From Clostridium sp. UBA1056 (lineage in GTDB: Bacteria > Bacillota > Clostridia > Clostridiales > Clostridiaceae), in NCBI GenBank assembly GCA_002316385.1, contig DCDL01000041.1, positions 59,437 through 119,259 on the forward strand: a DNA stretch of 59,823 bases. Reading direction: 5' to 3'. The first letter of the stretch is position 1; the number at the start of each line of letters is the position of its first letter. This document shows positions 16,637 to 24,272 of this stretch, piece by piece. A program made the position numbers and the translations under genes. The notes below the pieces were generated by a model, which saw only the letters and a list, made by a program, of their open reading frames with translations, was not told the origin of the DNA and searched no databases.

Positions 16637-17617
16637 ATGGATAAGAGAAAAGTAATAATAGATTGTGATCCAGGAATTGATGATTCATTGGCTATAATCC
16701 TTGCACTAAAATCAGAGGAGCTAGAAGTGAAGGGTATAACTATAGTATCAGGGAATGTCCATGGAAAGAAAGGGGCAGAAAATGCATTAAAGATACTTAA
16801 GGAGCTAAATAGGTTAGATATACCAGTGTATCTTGGGGAATGTGATCCTATAGAAAGGGAACTGATTACTGCAGAAGATACTCATGGAAGTGATGGACTT
16901 GGAGAAAGTTTTTTACCAAGGGTAGAGGAGGTAGCCTATAAAGAAGGTGCAGTAGATTTTATTCTGGATGAGTTAAAATCAGAGGATATCACAGTTATCG
17001 CACTAGGACCTTTAACTAATATAGCAAAAGCTTTAGAGAGAGATTGTGTAGGCATAAGAAAAATGAAGGAACTAGTTCTTATGGGAGGTACCTTTAAGAG
17101 TTTTGGGAATTGCTCTCAAGTAGCAGAGTTTAATTTCTGGGTTGACCCTCATGGTGTAGAAAAAGTCTTTAAGGAATTAAAAAGGAAGATTACAATGGTG
17201 GGATTAGATGTTACTAGACAATGTATTTTAACTCCAAATTATATAGAGATGATAAGGCAGTTTAATGAGCCCCTTGGAGAGCTAATTGTAAAGATAACTA
17301 AATTTTATGTGGATTTTCATTGGAACCAAGAAAGAACATTAGGGTGTGTAATTAATGATCCACTAGCAGTAGCATATTTTATTAATCCGGAATTATGCTC
17401 TGGAAAAGAATATTTTGTGGATGTAGTTACAGAAGGAAAAGCCATAGGAATGACACTGGTGGACGAAGGGAACTTTTATAGAGAAAAACCAAATTGTTTA
17501 GTGTTATCGGAAGTAAATTCAAAGGGTTTTATGGAAATGTTTCTAACAAGAATTTTTCCAAACCATAAAGAGGATATCATCTCAGTTCTAAATAATTCTA
17601 AATACGGATTAAATTAA
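16637..17617 (+). CDS. queK: Nucleoside hydrolase, probably acting on queuosine (QueK-like)
   Basis: The 326-residue protein is an inosine-uridine-preferring nucleoside hydrolase. The N-terminal calcium/ribose motif is IDCDPGIDD at residues 8-16. Further motifs are HGSDGLGE, ALGPLTNIAKAL, LVLMGG, EFNFWVDPHG and the late INDPLAVAYF with the second metal aspartate. The family cleaves the N-glycosidic bond of ribonucleosides. Because the gene is first behind a preQ1-I riboswitch and is followed by an ECF S component and a radical SAM protein, the likely substrate is queuosine nucleoside, releasing queuine, as described for QueK of Clostridioides difficile. GGAAGAG lies 8 bases before the ATG. 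Substrate assignment is inference from context. Confidence 0.82.
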   Translation: MDKRKVIIDCDPGIDDSLAIILALKSEELEVKGITIVSGNVHGKKGAENALKILKELNRLDIPVYLGECDPIERELITAEDTHGSDGLGESFLPRVEEVAYKEGAVDFILDELKSEDITVIALGPLTNIAKALERDCVGIRKMKELVLMGGTFKSFGNCSQVAEFNFWVDPHGVEKVFKELKRKITMVGLDVTRQCILTPNYIEMIRQFNEPLGELIVKITKFYVDFHWNQERTLGCVINDPLAVAYFINPELCSGKEYFVDVVTEGKAIGMTLVDEGNFYREKPNCLVLSEVNSKGFMEMFLTRIFPNHKEDIISVLNNSKYGLN

Positions 17618-17636
17618 GAATAGGGAGGTTAAAAGT

Positions 17637-18197
17637 ATGAACAGTAAAGAGAATAAGAGAATTATATTTATGGGTTTGGCAGTAGCTATAAATTTAGTAG
17701 GAGGATTTATAGCATTGTCATTAAAACTTCCGATTTACATTGATACCATAGGGACTATTTTAGTTTCAATACTATTTGGGCCAGTAAGCGGAGCTATGGT
17801 TGGAGGATTATCATCAATTATTAATGGTATAACCTTTGATCCCATATCTTTTTATTTTTTACCAGTACAATTAGTGGTGGGAATAAGTACAGGAATGTTT
17901 TTTAAAGATATGAAGATTGGAGTTTTAAAGTTAATTTTAAGGATACTATTAATTACTGTTTTAGGTTCAGCAACGGCAGCAGTTATTGCTTCCTTTGTTT
18001 TTAAAGGGGTAACTTCTTCAGGTTCAAGTATTTTAGTTGTAATACTTAAAAATTCAGGAATTAGTATTATTACAGCAGTTTTTTCTACTCAAATTTTTAC
18101 AGATTTATTAGATAAAGCTGTGAGTTTTGGATTAGTATTTACAATTATTAAAATGCTACCATTAGATATTAAAAGTAAGATTGTTAGGAATGAATAG
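17637..18197 (+). CDS. ECF transporter S component, probably for queuine/queuosine/preQ1
   Basis: This 186-residue protein is nearly all hydrophobic, with five or six transmembrane helices. It has the ECF S-component pattern: an early GLAVAINLVGGFIAL helix, then YIDTIGTILVSILFGPVSGA with a G-rich turn and a final helix before a charged tail. S components bind one vitamin or base and plug into a shared energizing module (EcfA, EcfA', EcfT), which is not in this window. The position behind a preQ1 riboswitch and between a nucleoside hydrolase and a QueL-like protein points to a queuosine-pathway ligand. AGGGAGG lies 8 bases before the ATG. The gap to the preceding gene is 19 bases. Confidence 0.82.
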   Translation: MNSKENKRIIFMGLAVAINLVGGFIALSLKLPIYIDTIGTILVSILFGPVSGAMVGGLSSIINGITFDPISFYFLPVQLVVGISTGMFFKDMKIGVLKLILRILLITVLGSATAAVIASFVFKGVTSSGSSILVVILKNSGISIITAVFSTQIFTDLLDKAVSFGLVFTIIKMLPLDIKSKIVRNE

Positions 18198-18198
18198 T

Positions 18199-18888
18199 AT
18201 GGATAGATATAATATAATAATAGGAAAAAATAAAAGAGAAATAGTATTACTAAAGGCTTTTCCATGTGTTTGGGGGAAGTGTACATTTTGTGATTATATA
18301 GAAGATAATTCAACAGATTCTTCAGAAATCAATGATATTAATAAGTCGGTGTTAAAGGAAGTAAAAGGAACATATGGTACATTAGAAGTAATTAATTCAG
18401 GAAGTTGCTTTGAATTACCTAAAGAAACTTTAGAAAATATTAGACAAGTAATAAGAGAAAAGAATATAAAAAAGATGTTTTTAGAAAGCCATTGGTGCTA
18501 TAGAAATAGGTTGCAAGAAATAAGAGATTTCTTTGGTATTGAAATTGTTTTTAAAATTGGAGTTGAAAGTTTTGATAATAATTTTAGAAATTTAGTATTA
18601 AATAAAAATGCTAGATTTAAAGACTATAATGAAGTTAGAAAGTATTTTAGCTCAGTGTGCTTAATGGTAGGTATAAAAGGACAAAGCAAAGAAATGATTA
18701 AAAGAGATATTGATATAGTGTTAAATCATTTTGATTATGGGACAATAAATATTTTCACAGAAAATACTACACCTATAAGGAGGGATGAAGAATTAATAAG
18801 TTGGTTTGAAAGAGAATATAAATTCCTTAAGGATGTTAGTAAAATTGAAGTGTTATTTGAAAATACAGATTTTGGAGTGGGAGATTAA
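18199..18888 (+). CDS. queL: Atypical radical SAM protein, probable queuine lyase (QueL-like)
   Basis: The protein of about 229 residues has Cys23, Cys28 and Cys31 in FPCVWGKCTFCDYI. This is Cx4Cx2C rather than the usual radical SAM Cx3Cx2C, and suits a [4Fe-4S] cluster. Downstream segments (VINSGSCFELPKETL, KKMFLESHWCYRNR, IVFKIGVESFDNNFR, VCLMVGIKGQS) fit the strands of a short TIM barrel. In C. difficile, a radical SAM enzyme next to a nucleoside hydrolase converts queuine to preQ1. The riboswitch, operon order and odd cysteine motif support the same role here. The ATG at 18199, one base after the ECF stop, is preferred because AGGA lies 9 bases before it. ATG 18190 is possible. The operon ends at the hairpin 18926-18945. 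Confidence 0.8.
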   Translation: MDRYNIIIGKNKREIVLLKAFPCVWGKCTFCDYIEDNSTDSSEINDINKSVLKEVKGTYGTLEVINSGSCFELPKETLENIRQVIREKNIKKMFLESHWCYRNRLQEIRDFFGIEIVFKIGVESFDNNFRNLVLNKNARFKDYNEVRKYFSSVCLMVGIKGQSKEMIKRDIDIVLNHFDYGTINIFTENTTPIRRDEELISWFEREYKFLKDVSKIEVLFENTDFGVGD

Positions 18889-18925
18889 TTTTAAGAATTG
18901 CCTTATTAAAAGATAGAATATAAGA

Positions 18926-18945
18926 GGTGAGCCAATTGGCTCACC
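18926..18945. terminator. Bidirectional terminator between queL and ddl
   Basis: The perfect 20-base palindrome GGTGAGCCAATTGGCTCACC lies between convergent genes. A/T-rich sequence flanks both sides, and the T-run is weak. Confidence 0.6.
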
Positions 18946-18955
18946 ACTTATATTA

Positions 18956-19849
18956 TTATATTAATGAAAATTCAATAATCTTATCTAGTAAAGTTGAATA
19001 GCTCATGTGAGCAGCCTTCGCACTTTTAGGGAATAAAGAATTTTTAGTCATACCAGGCAAGGTATTTAATTCTAGTACATAAGGTTTGCCATTGCTCACT
19101 ATTATATCAACTCTAGCATAGGCTTTACAATCAAAGATTCTGTAACATTTTTCAGCTATTTCATTGATTTCACTTTGAAGAGAGTCAGGAAGAATAGCTA
19201 CTTCCTCTAGAGTATCTATATCATTATACTTGGATTCATAATCAAAGAAAGTGCCTTTATGGATTATAGAAAGAATAGGTAATGTCTCACCATTTAATAG
19301 AGGAACAGTATACTCACTACCATTTATATATTCTTCTATAATTATTTCATTTCCATATTTAAATCCTTCTAGAATAGCACTTCTAAGCTCATCTCGACTA
19401 TAAACTAAGGAAATTCCAAGACTTGAACCACCACTGTTAGGTTTAACTACCATAGGATATTTTAATTTTTCTATTTCTTTTAAATTTACACCTTCATGTT
19501 TATATATGCTGATACCATTTGCTATAGGAATACCTTCAGCCTTAAGAATTCTCTTAGATTGTTTTTTATTCATACAGAGAGCACTAGTTAAAGGATTGCT
19601 TCCAGAATAAGGAACTCCTAAACTTTCTAAAACACTTTGAATAGTACCATCTTCACCAAATTCTCCATGAAAGGCTAAAAAGGCAAACTCTAAATTTTGA
19701 ATCTTATCTATAACTTCACTTTTAGAATTTATAATCACAGGAATAACTTCATATTTATTCATATCTAAATTCTTAACCATTTCTTCACCGGATAAAAGGG
19801 ATATTTCCCTTTCCGAGGAAATTCCACCCATTAATACGCCTACTTTCAT
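18956..19849 (-). CDS. ddl: D-alanine--D-alanine ligase
   Basis: The 297-residue ATP-grasp enzyme joins two D-alanines for the peptidoglycan precursor. The start MKVGVLMGGISSEREISLLS is the conserved N-terminus. Next come AFLAFHGEFGEDGTIQ, GVPYSGSNPLTSALCMNK, the ATP-binding VKPNSGGSSLGI, and the C-terminal YARVDIIVSNGKPYVLELNT with metal-binding Glu/Asn. The ATG at 19849 is preferred over the one at 19855, since AAGGAGAG has 6 bases of spacing to it and none to the upstream codon. It is monocistronic. The gap to pncB (19850-20195) holds only the inverted repeat at 20131 and a short open stretch (VDENFSLDKVKELLKDE) that may be a gene relic. Confidence 0.96.
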   Translation of the reverse strand: MKVGVLMGGISSEREISLLSGEEMVKNLDMNKYEVIPVIINSKSEVIDKIQNLEFAFLAFHGEFGEDGTIQSVLESLGVPYSGSNPLTSALCMNKKQSKRILKAEGIPIANGISIYKHEGVNLKEIEKLKYPMVVKPNSGGSSLGISLVYSRDELRSAILEGFKYGNEIIIEEYINGSEYTVPLLNGETLPILSIIHKGTFFDYESKYNDIDTLEEVAILPDSLQSEINEIAEKCYRIFDCKAYARVDIIVSNGKPYVLELNTLPGMTKNSLFPKSAKAAHMSYSTLLDKIIEFSLI

Positions 19850-20130
19850 ATACATCTCTCCTTAAAATTATTTATCTTATACTATAATTTTATTTCAATG
19901 AAAGAAAATCGAAAGTACCATAGAGGATGAGATTTTAAGGGTAGGTGGTTTGAATAGAGAAATAAGTTGGGGTTATAGTAGATGAAAATTTTAGTTTGGA
20001 CAAGGTTAAAGAATTACTTAAAGATGAATAATGATTAAATGTAATATAATTAAAATATGTGGGTATGATCCTTAGTATAATAATTCAACAATTAAGAAAT
20101 AACTAACAATAGTATAACTGATTTTGAATT

Positions 20131-20156
20131 TAAACCTTTGATTTAATATAGGTTTA
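20131..20156. promoter_or_regulatory. Inverted repeat upstream of pncB
   Basis: TAAACCT and AGGTTTA are separated by 12 bases, 39 bases before the pncB start. It is a candidate operator or leader hairpin. It matches no site I know well. Confidence 0.3.
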
Positions 20157-20195
20157 GACAATATACAAAACTAAGGAAAGGAAGCTTACCAGCAT

Positions 20196-21689
20196 ATGAG
20201 TACTACAATAGAGGATAGCATAAATATAAAAAGAAATTTAAGTATGTTAACAGATTTTTATCAATTAACTATGGCAAATGGATATTTAAAGAAGGACATG
20301 AAAGATAGAATAGCATATTTTGATATGTTTTTTAGAAGAATTCCTGATGATGGTGGATATGTAGTAATAGCAGGCCTAGAACAGCTAATAGAATATATAA
20401 ACAATCTGAGCTTTTCACAAGAAGATATTAATTTCTTAAGGAAGAGAAGGATATTTTCAGAAGATTTTTTGGAGTATTTAAGAAACTTTAAGTTTCAATG
20501 CGATATATGGGCTATACCAGAAGGAACAGTAGTGTTTCCTAATGAACCTATTGTAACCGTTAGAGGTCCACTTCCGCAGGCTCAATTAATAGAAACCATG
20601 CTACTTTTAACTATAAATCATCAAAGTTTGATTGCAACCAAAGCAAGCAGAATTGTAAGAGTATCACAGGGGAGAGAGGTCTTAGAATTTGGTTCTAGAA
20701 GAGCTCAAGGATATGATGGAGCTCTCTTAGGAGCAAGGGCTGCCTATATAGGAGGATGTGTTGGTACTGCCTGTACAATGGTAGAAGGAATCTATGGAAT
20801 TCCATCAGTAGGAACTATGGCTCATAGCTGGATTCAAAGCTTTGATAATGAATATGAAGCCTTTAAAGCTTATGCAGAAGTTTATCCTACATCAAGTGTG
20901 CTTCTTGTAGATACTTATAATACCCTTAAGAGTGGTGTACCTAATGCTATAAAAGTTGCTAAGGAGATATTAGAGCCAAAGGGTAATAGATTAAAAGGAA
21001 TTAGGTTAGATAGCGGAGACATCGCATATCTTTCAAAATGTGCAAGAAGGATGTTAGATGAAGCGGGAATGAAAGATTGTAAAATAACTGCCTCTAATTC
21101 GCTAGATGAATATCTCATAAAAGATTTGCTACTACAAGGGGCAGAAATAGATATCTTTGGAGTAGGGGAAAATTTGATAACATCTAAATCAAGTCCTGTA
21201 TTTGGCGGTGTATATAAGTTAGTTGCCATAGAAAACGGCCATAAACTGGATTCGAAAATAAAATTAAGTGAAAATCCAGAAAAAGTAACTAATCCAGGGT
21301 TTAAAAAGCCATATAGATTTTATGATAAGAAAACCAATAAATCTGTAGGAGATTTACTAGCTTTAAGCAATGAAGAAATAGATGAAAGTAAGCCCTATAT
21401 TCTTTTTGATCCAATTCATACGTGGAAAAAGACAGTTTTAGCAGATTATTATGTAAAGGAATTGCAAGTAAAAGTTTTTGAAAAAGGTCAATGTGTATAT
21501 TCTTCTCCTAGTATTAAGGAAATTAGAGATCATTGCAAAAAAGAACTTGAAACTTTATGGGAAGAATCCCTAAGATTAAAAAATCCACATAATTATTATG
21601 TAGATTTATCAGAAAAATTATGGACACTAAAGTACGATTTAATTAATAAATATTCTAATGAGGGAAAGTATTCTCAGAAAGAAATTTAG
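20196..21689 (+). CDS. pncB: Nicotinate phosphoribosyltransferase
   Basis: The 497-residue enzyme makes nicotinate mononucleotide from nicotinate and PRPP, the entry step of NAD salvage. Family motifs include LTDFYQLTMANGYLK at the N-terminus, FFRRIPDDGGYVVIAGLEQL, EFGSRRAQGYDGALLGARAA, MAHSWIQSF, LLVDTYNT, RLDSGDIAYLSK and GVGENLITS. The length is that of the longer Gram-positive form, which has an extra C-terminal segment. GGAAAGGAAG lies about 11 bases before the ATG. It stands alone, and a disrupted IS1595-type element follows 45 bases after the stop. Confidence 0.95.
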   Translation: MSTTIEDSINIKRNLSMLTDFYQLTMANGYLKKDMKDRIAYFDMFFRRIPDDGGYVVIAGLEQLIEYINNLSFSQEDINFLRKRRIFSEDFLEYLRNFKFQCDIWAIPEGTVVFPNEPIVTVRGPLPQAQLIETMLLLTINHQSLIATKASRIVRVSQGREVLEFGSRRAQGYDGALLGARAAYIGGCVGTACTMVEGIYGIPSVGTMAHSWIQSFDNEYEAFKAYAEVYPTSSVLLVDTYNTLKSGVPNAIKVAKEILEPKGNRLKGIRLDSGDIAYLSKCARRMLDEAGMKDCKITASNSLDEYLIKDLLLQGAEIDIFGVGENLITSKSSPVFGGVYKLVAIENGHKLDSKIKLSENPEKVTNPGFKKPYRFYDKKTNKSVGDLLALSNEEIDESKPYILFDPIHTWKKTVLADYYVKELQVKVFEKGQCVYSSPSIKEIRDHCKKELETLWEESLRLKNPHNYYVDLSEKLWTLKYDLINKYSNEGKYSQKEI

Positions 21690-21735
21690 TGATAAAACCT
21701 ATATAAATATAAAGTAGCTATGGCAAAATAAATCA

Positions 21736-22413
21736 TTTACTAATGTTTATAAAATATTAGACGCAATTAGAGCCTTTATGGGTATCAGAAGTGTAGGTGG
21801 CATTATAGAGGTTGACAAGGCTTTCTTTAGGGAGTCTTTTAAAGGCAACCATAAGAAAAGCAGTACCTTTACTATGCCACGAAAGTCCCATAATAGAGGC
21901 GTTAAAGGCAATTTTAGTAGTAAGACCGAAAAGAGAAAAAGGGGTATATCCAAGGAACAGATCTGTGTTCTTTGTGCTATCGATAGAACAGGAAATCTTA
22001 TTACAGAATTTATATGCAAAGGAAGAATGAAACATATAGATTTAGAAAGGCTCTTTACTGGAAGGATTGAGGATGAAGCCATCCTTTGTACGGACTCCCA
22101 AAAAAGTTATATTCAGTTCGCCCAGAATTTAGGCATTGAACTTCAACAGATTAAGCGTGGCAAGCATAAAGAAGGAATATATCACATACAGCATATTAAT
22201 GCTTTCCATAGCAAACTCAAGAAGTAGATGGATAGGTTTAATGGTGTTGAGACTAAATATCTTGCTAACTATGTGTATTGGCTTAAATGGCTTGAAATCT
22301 TTAATACAGAGAAGGATACTATAAAGAGTAAAAATCTTTTGGTACAATCTCACACCTATCATACTGATGTAAAATTAAAGGATTTTAGAGCAAGAGAACC
22401 AATTTATGTATAA
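21736..22413 (+). mobile_element. Degraded IS1595-family insertion sequence (transposase remnant)
   Basis: The open stretch starts in mid-protein (VYKILDAIRAF) and continues SVGGIIEVDKAFFRESFKGN, then RKSHNRGVKGNF, EQICVLCAIDRTGNLI, AILCTDSQKSYIQF and INAFHSKLKK, with a TAG at 22225-22227, then MDRFNGVETKYLANYVYWLK and WLEIFNTEK. This is an IS1595-type transposase (DDE/ISXO2-like) with DD and later acidic positions. The N-terminal zinc-finger region is missing. TAG sits where TGG (Trp) occurs in relatives. No terminal inverted repeats were found. The copy is inactive. From 22414 to 22511 the sequence is the leader of the next gene. Confidence 0.82.
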
Positions 22414-22511
22414 GGTATACTAAATATTTGAAATATTGTGATTTTGTACTGTATAATATAATAAATGAATCTTTGTAGTAAATGACGAATCAAACGAAAG
22501 GAGTATTTTAT

Positions 22512-22787
22512 ATGGAAAAAATTGACCGACATAAGGAAATATGTGAAAATTTAAATAAGATATATACCGCAAAGAATAAGGATTATGGAGATAGTTTTAG
22601 CGAGGGATTTCAAGAGTATGGTTTTATTATGCCTGCAATTAGATTAGAAGATAAATTGCGAAGATATAAGCAATTAATTAAACAGGATGCTGAAGTAAAA
22701 GACGAGAGCATTATAGATACGCTATTAGATTTAGCCAATTACTCTATCATGACTATTATTGAAATAGAAAATAGAGATAAAGAGTAA
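22512..22787 (+). CDS. DUF1599 (nucleotide-modification-associated) domain protein
   Basis: The product of about 91 residues reads MEKIDRHKEICENLNKIYTA, then KNKDYGDSF, IMPAIRLEDKLRRYKQL and SIIDTLLDLANYSIMTIIE. The NKDYGDSF motif and the helical ED-K-R / D-T-LLDLANY motifs are those of DUF1599, related to all-alpha NTP pyrophosphohydrolases. It is short, as in other clostridial stand-alone copies. Its job could be nucleotide housecleaning, but no substrate is known. The ATG at 22512 is chosen because AAAGGAG lies 8 bases before it. The in-frame ATG at 22482 has no such site. The hairpin at 22816-22841 may end the transcript. Confidence 0.8.
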   Translation: MEKIDRHKEICENLNKIYTAKNKDYGDSFSEGFQEYGFIMPAIRLEDKLRRYKQLIKQDAEVKDESIIDTLLDLANYSIMTIIEIENRDKE

Positions 22788-22815
22788 TAATGAACAATAT
22801 TCAAAAAGTCGAACT

Positions 22816-22841
22816 GAAGGAACTCCTTCTGGAGTTCCTTC
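22816..22841. terminator. Hairpin downstream of the DUF1599 gene
   Basis: GAAGGAACTCC and GGAGTTCCTTC form a perfect 11-bp stem with a 4-base loop. An A-run, not a T-run, follows on +, so termination on + is uncertain. The rest of the 188-base gap shows nothing. Confidence 0.45.
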
Positions 22842-22975
22842 AAAAAATGCTATAATACCAACACTATTCTTTAATAAAGCCTTATTTTAAATTATATTAT
22901 TTTGTGAGATCTCATGTTCTTTAGAGTGAAAATTTTATGGTACAATCATGAGAAGCTTTTGAATTAAATCATAAA

Positions 22976-23281
22976 TTACTTATTTATTAAAGGTAAGCTA
23001 TTTAAGTCTACGGAGTCTTTTCTATGGTTTAAATTATTTATGGTTTCATGGCCTTTTTCTGTTTTTCCTAAGGCATCTATTAACATATTTTTAGAATTTT
23101 GAGTTTGTATTGAATGCTGATCCTTAAACTGTTCTTCATTAGAGAAATCGTCATTAATTTTTAAATGATCTAAATCCTTGTTTAAGGTAGTTACATAATC
23201 TAAATCATCATCCATGGCAGATACAATGTTTCTTGGTTTAAATAAAATTTCTTCAAATTTATCATTATATTTAGTAGTCAT
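22976..23281 (-). CDS. Small acidic hypothetical protein
   Basis: The 101-residue protein is hydrophilic and acidic, with no membrane segment and no cysteine. Segments such as YNDKFEEILFKPRNIVSAMD and DALGKTEKGHETINNLNHRK are not a family I recognise. The gene looks real. AAGGAGG lies 6 bases before the ATG, the frame fills the space to its neighbour, and composition matches nearby genes. The function is unknown. It is upstream of the SDR gene's stop on the other side, with no clear operon partner. Confidence 0.6.
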   Translation of the reverse strand: MTTKYNDKFEEILFKPRNIVSAMDDDLDYVTTLNKDLDHLKINDDFSNEEQFKDQHSIQTQNSKNMLIDALGKTEKGHETINNLNHRKDSVDLNSLPLINK

Positions 23282-23368
23282 ATTAGACCTCCTTATATTT
23301 ATAAAATAAAAACTTCTAAATAAGAATATTATAGTAATTACATTAGTAAATGTATTTAGTATTTATAA

Positions 23369-24163
23369 TTACTTAGAAAATATATCTCTAGCTTTAACTA
23401 CACACCCCTGAATACAAGGTGCAATATATCTAAATTTAGGACGAGGGTTTTCCACAGCAGCTATATATTTATTAACTATGCTATCCATATTAGTTGATTC
23501 AGTGACCTTAAAGTATAGATACTGCTTTCGTTGCAATTTATTTATATGATTTTTAAAATATGAATTTATCTTCATCCAATTAAACTGCTTACTTATATTT
23601 AATTGATTAAATCCTGTAGCATAGGAGCCAGGTTCAATTAAGATTACAGGAATGTGAACTTTTGGAAGTTGTTTAAGTTCTTTATTTAAGCAATATCCAA
23701 TAGATTCAAGAGCAAATTTAGTAGAGCAATAAGGAGATAAAAATGGTATAGCTATACGACCAGCTAAGGAGGAAAGAAAGATAATTCTACCACTACCTCT
23801 TTTTATCATTTGCTCTAGAACAATCTGAGTCAATTCTATGGGACAAAACACATTAGTTTCGAAGGTAGATCTAAACCTATTTACATCTATTTCAGCTATG
23901 GAGCCAGAATCACCTATAGCAGCATTGTTTATTAGTACGTCTATTTTTAAATCTCTAACCTTGTCTCTATCCTCCTTACATAACACATCTAGTTTAAAGT
24001 TCTCCATGGGAAGCTTCCATTTTCTATTTAACATATTTAATCTATAAGCTTGTTCATCGGTATGAGTAGTTGCATACACATAATGACCTCTACTAGCTAA
24101 GGTTATAGCCGCTTTACGTCCAAGGCCAGATCCACAACCAGTTATTAATATATGATTCAACAT
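23369..24163 (-). CDS. SDR-family oxidoreductase
   Basis: The 264-residue protein is a classical short-chain dehydrogenase/reductase. The nucleotide motif is ITGCGSGLGRKAA at about residues 7-19, then VLINNAAIGDSG (the NNAG-type motif), LSSLAGRIAIPF (catalytic Ser region) and the active-site YCSTKFALES. The C-terminus carries a basic extension with KRKQYLYFKVTES. It should be NAD(P)-dependent, with the substrate unknown. The ATG at 24163 is taken as start, since GAGGTG lies 3-4 bases before it. A GTG at 24169 overlaps that site. It lies downstream of murE but on its own promoter-sized gap of 109 bases. Confidence 0.9.
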   Translation of the reverse strand: MLNHILITGCGSGLGRKAAITLASRGHYVYATTHTDEQAYRLNMLNRKWKLPMENFKLDVLCKEDRDKVRDLKIDVLINNAAIGDSGSIAEIDVNRFRSTFETNVFCPIELTQIVLEQMIKRGSGRIIFLSSLAGRIAIPFLSPYCSTKFALESIGYCLNKELKQLPKVHIPVILIEPGSYATGFNQLNISKQFNWMKINSYFKNHINKLQRKQYLYFKVTESTNMDSIVNKYIAAVENPRPKFRYIAPCIQGCVVKARDIFSK

Positions 24164-24272
24164 TATCACCTCTAATTTAGTATGTGTTTTATTTTACTTA
24201 TAATTCTTATTATAAAATAATGACTTAAGGAAATTTATCCATAAGTCACTAATAAATGATATAATATTTTAG

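Noticed and set aside
21747..22082. Minus-strand open frames opposite the IS1595 transposase
   Set aside because: The plus strand spells recognisable transposase motifs, and the antisense frames match nothing.
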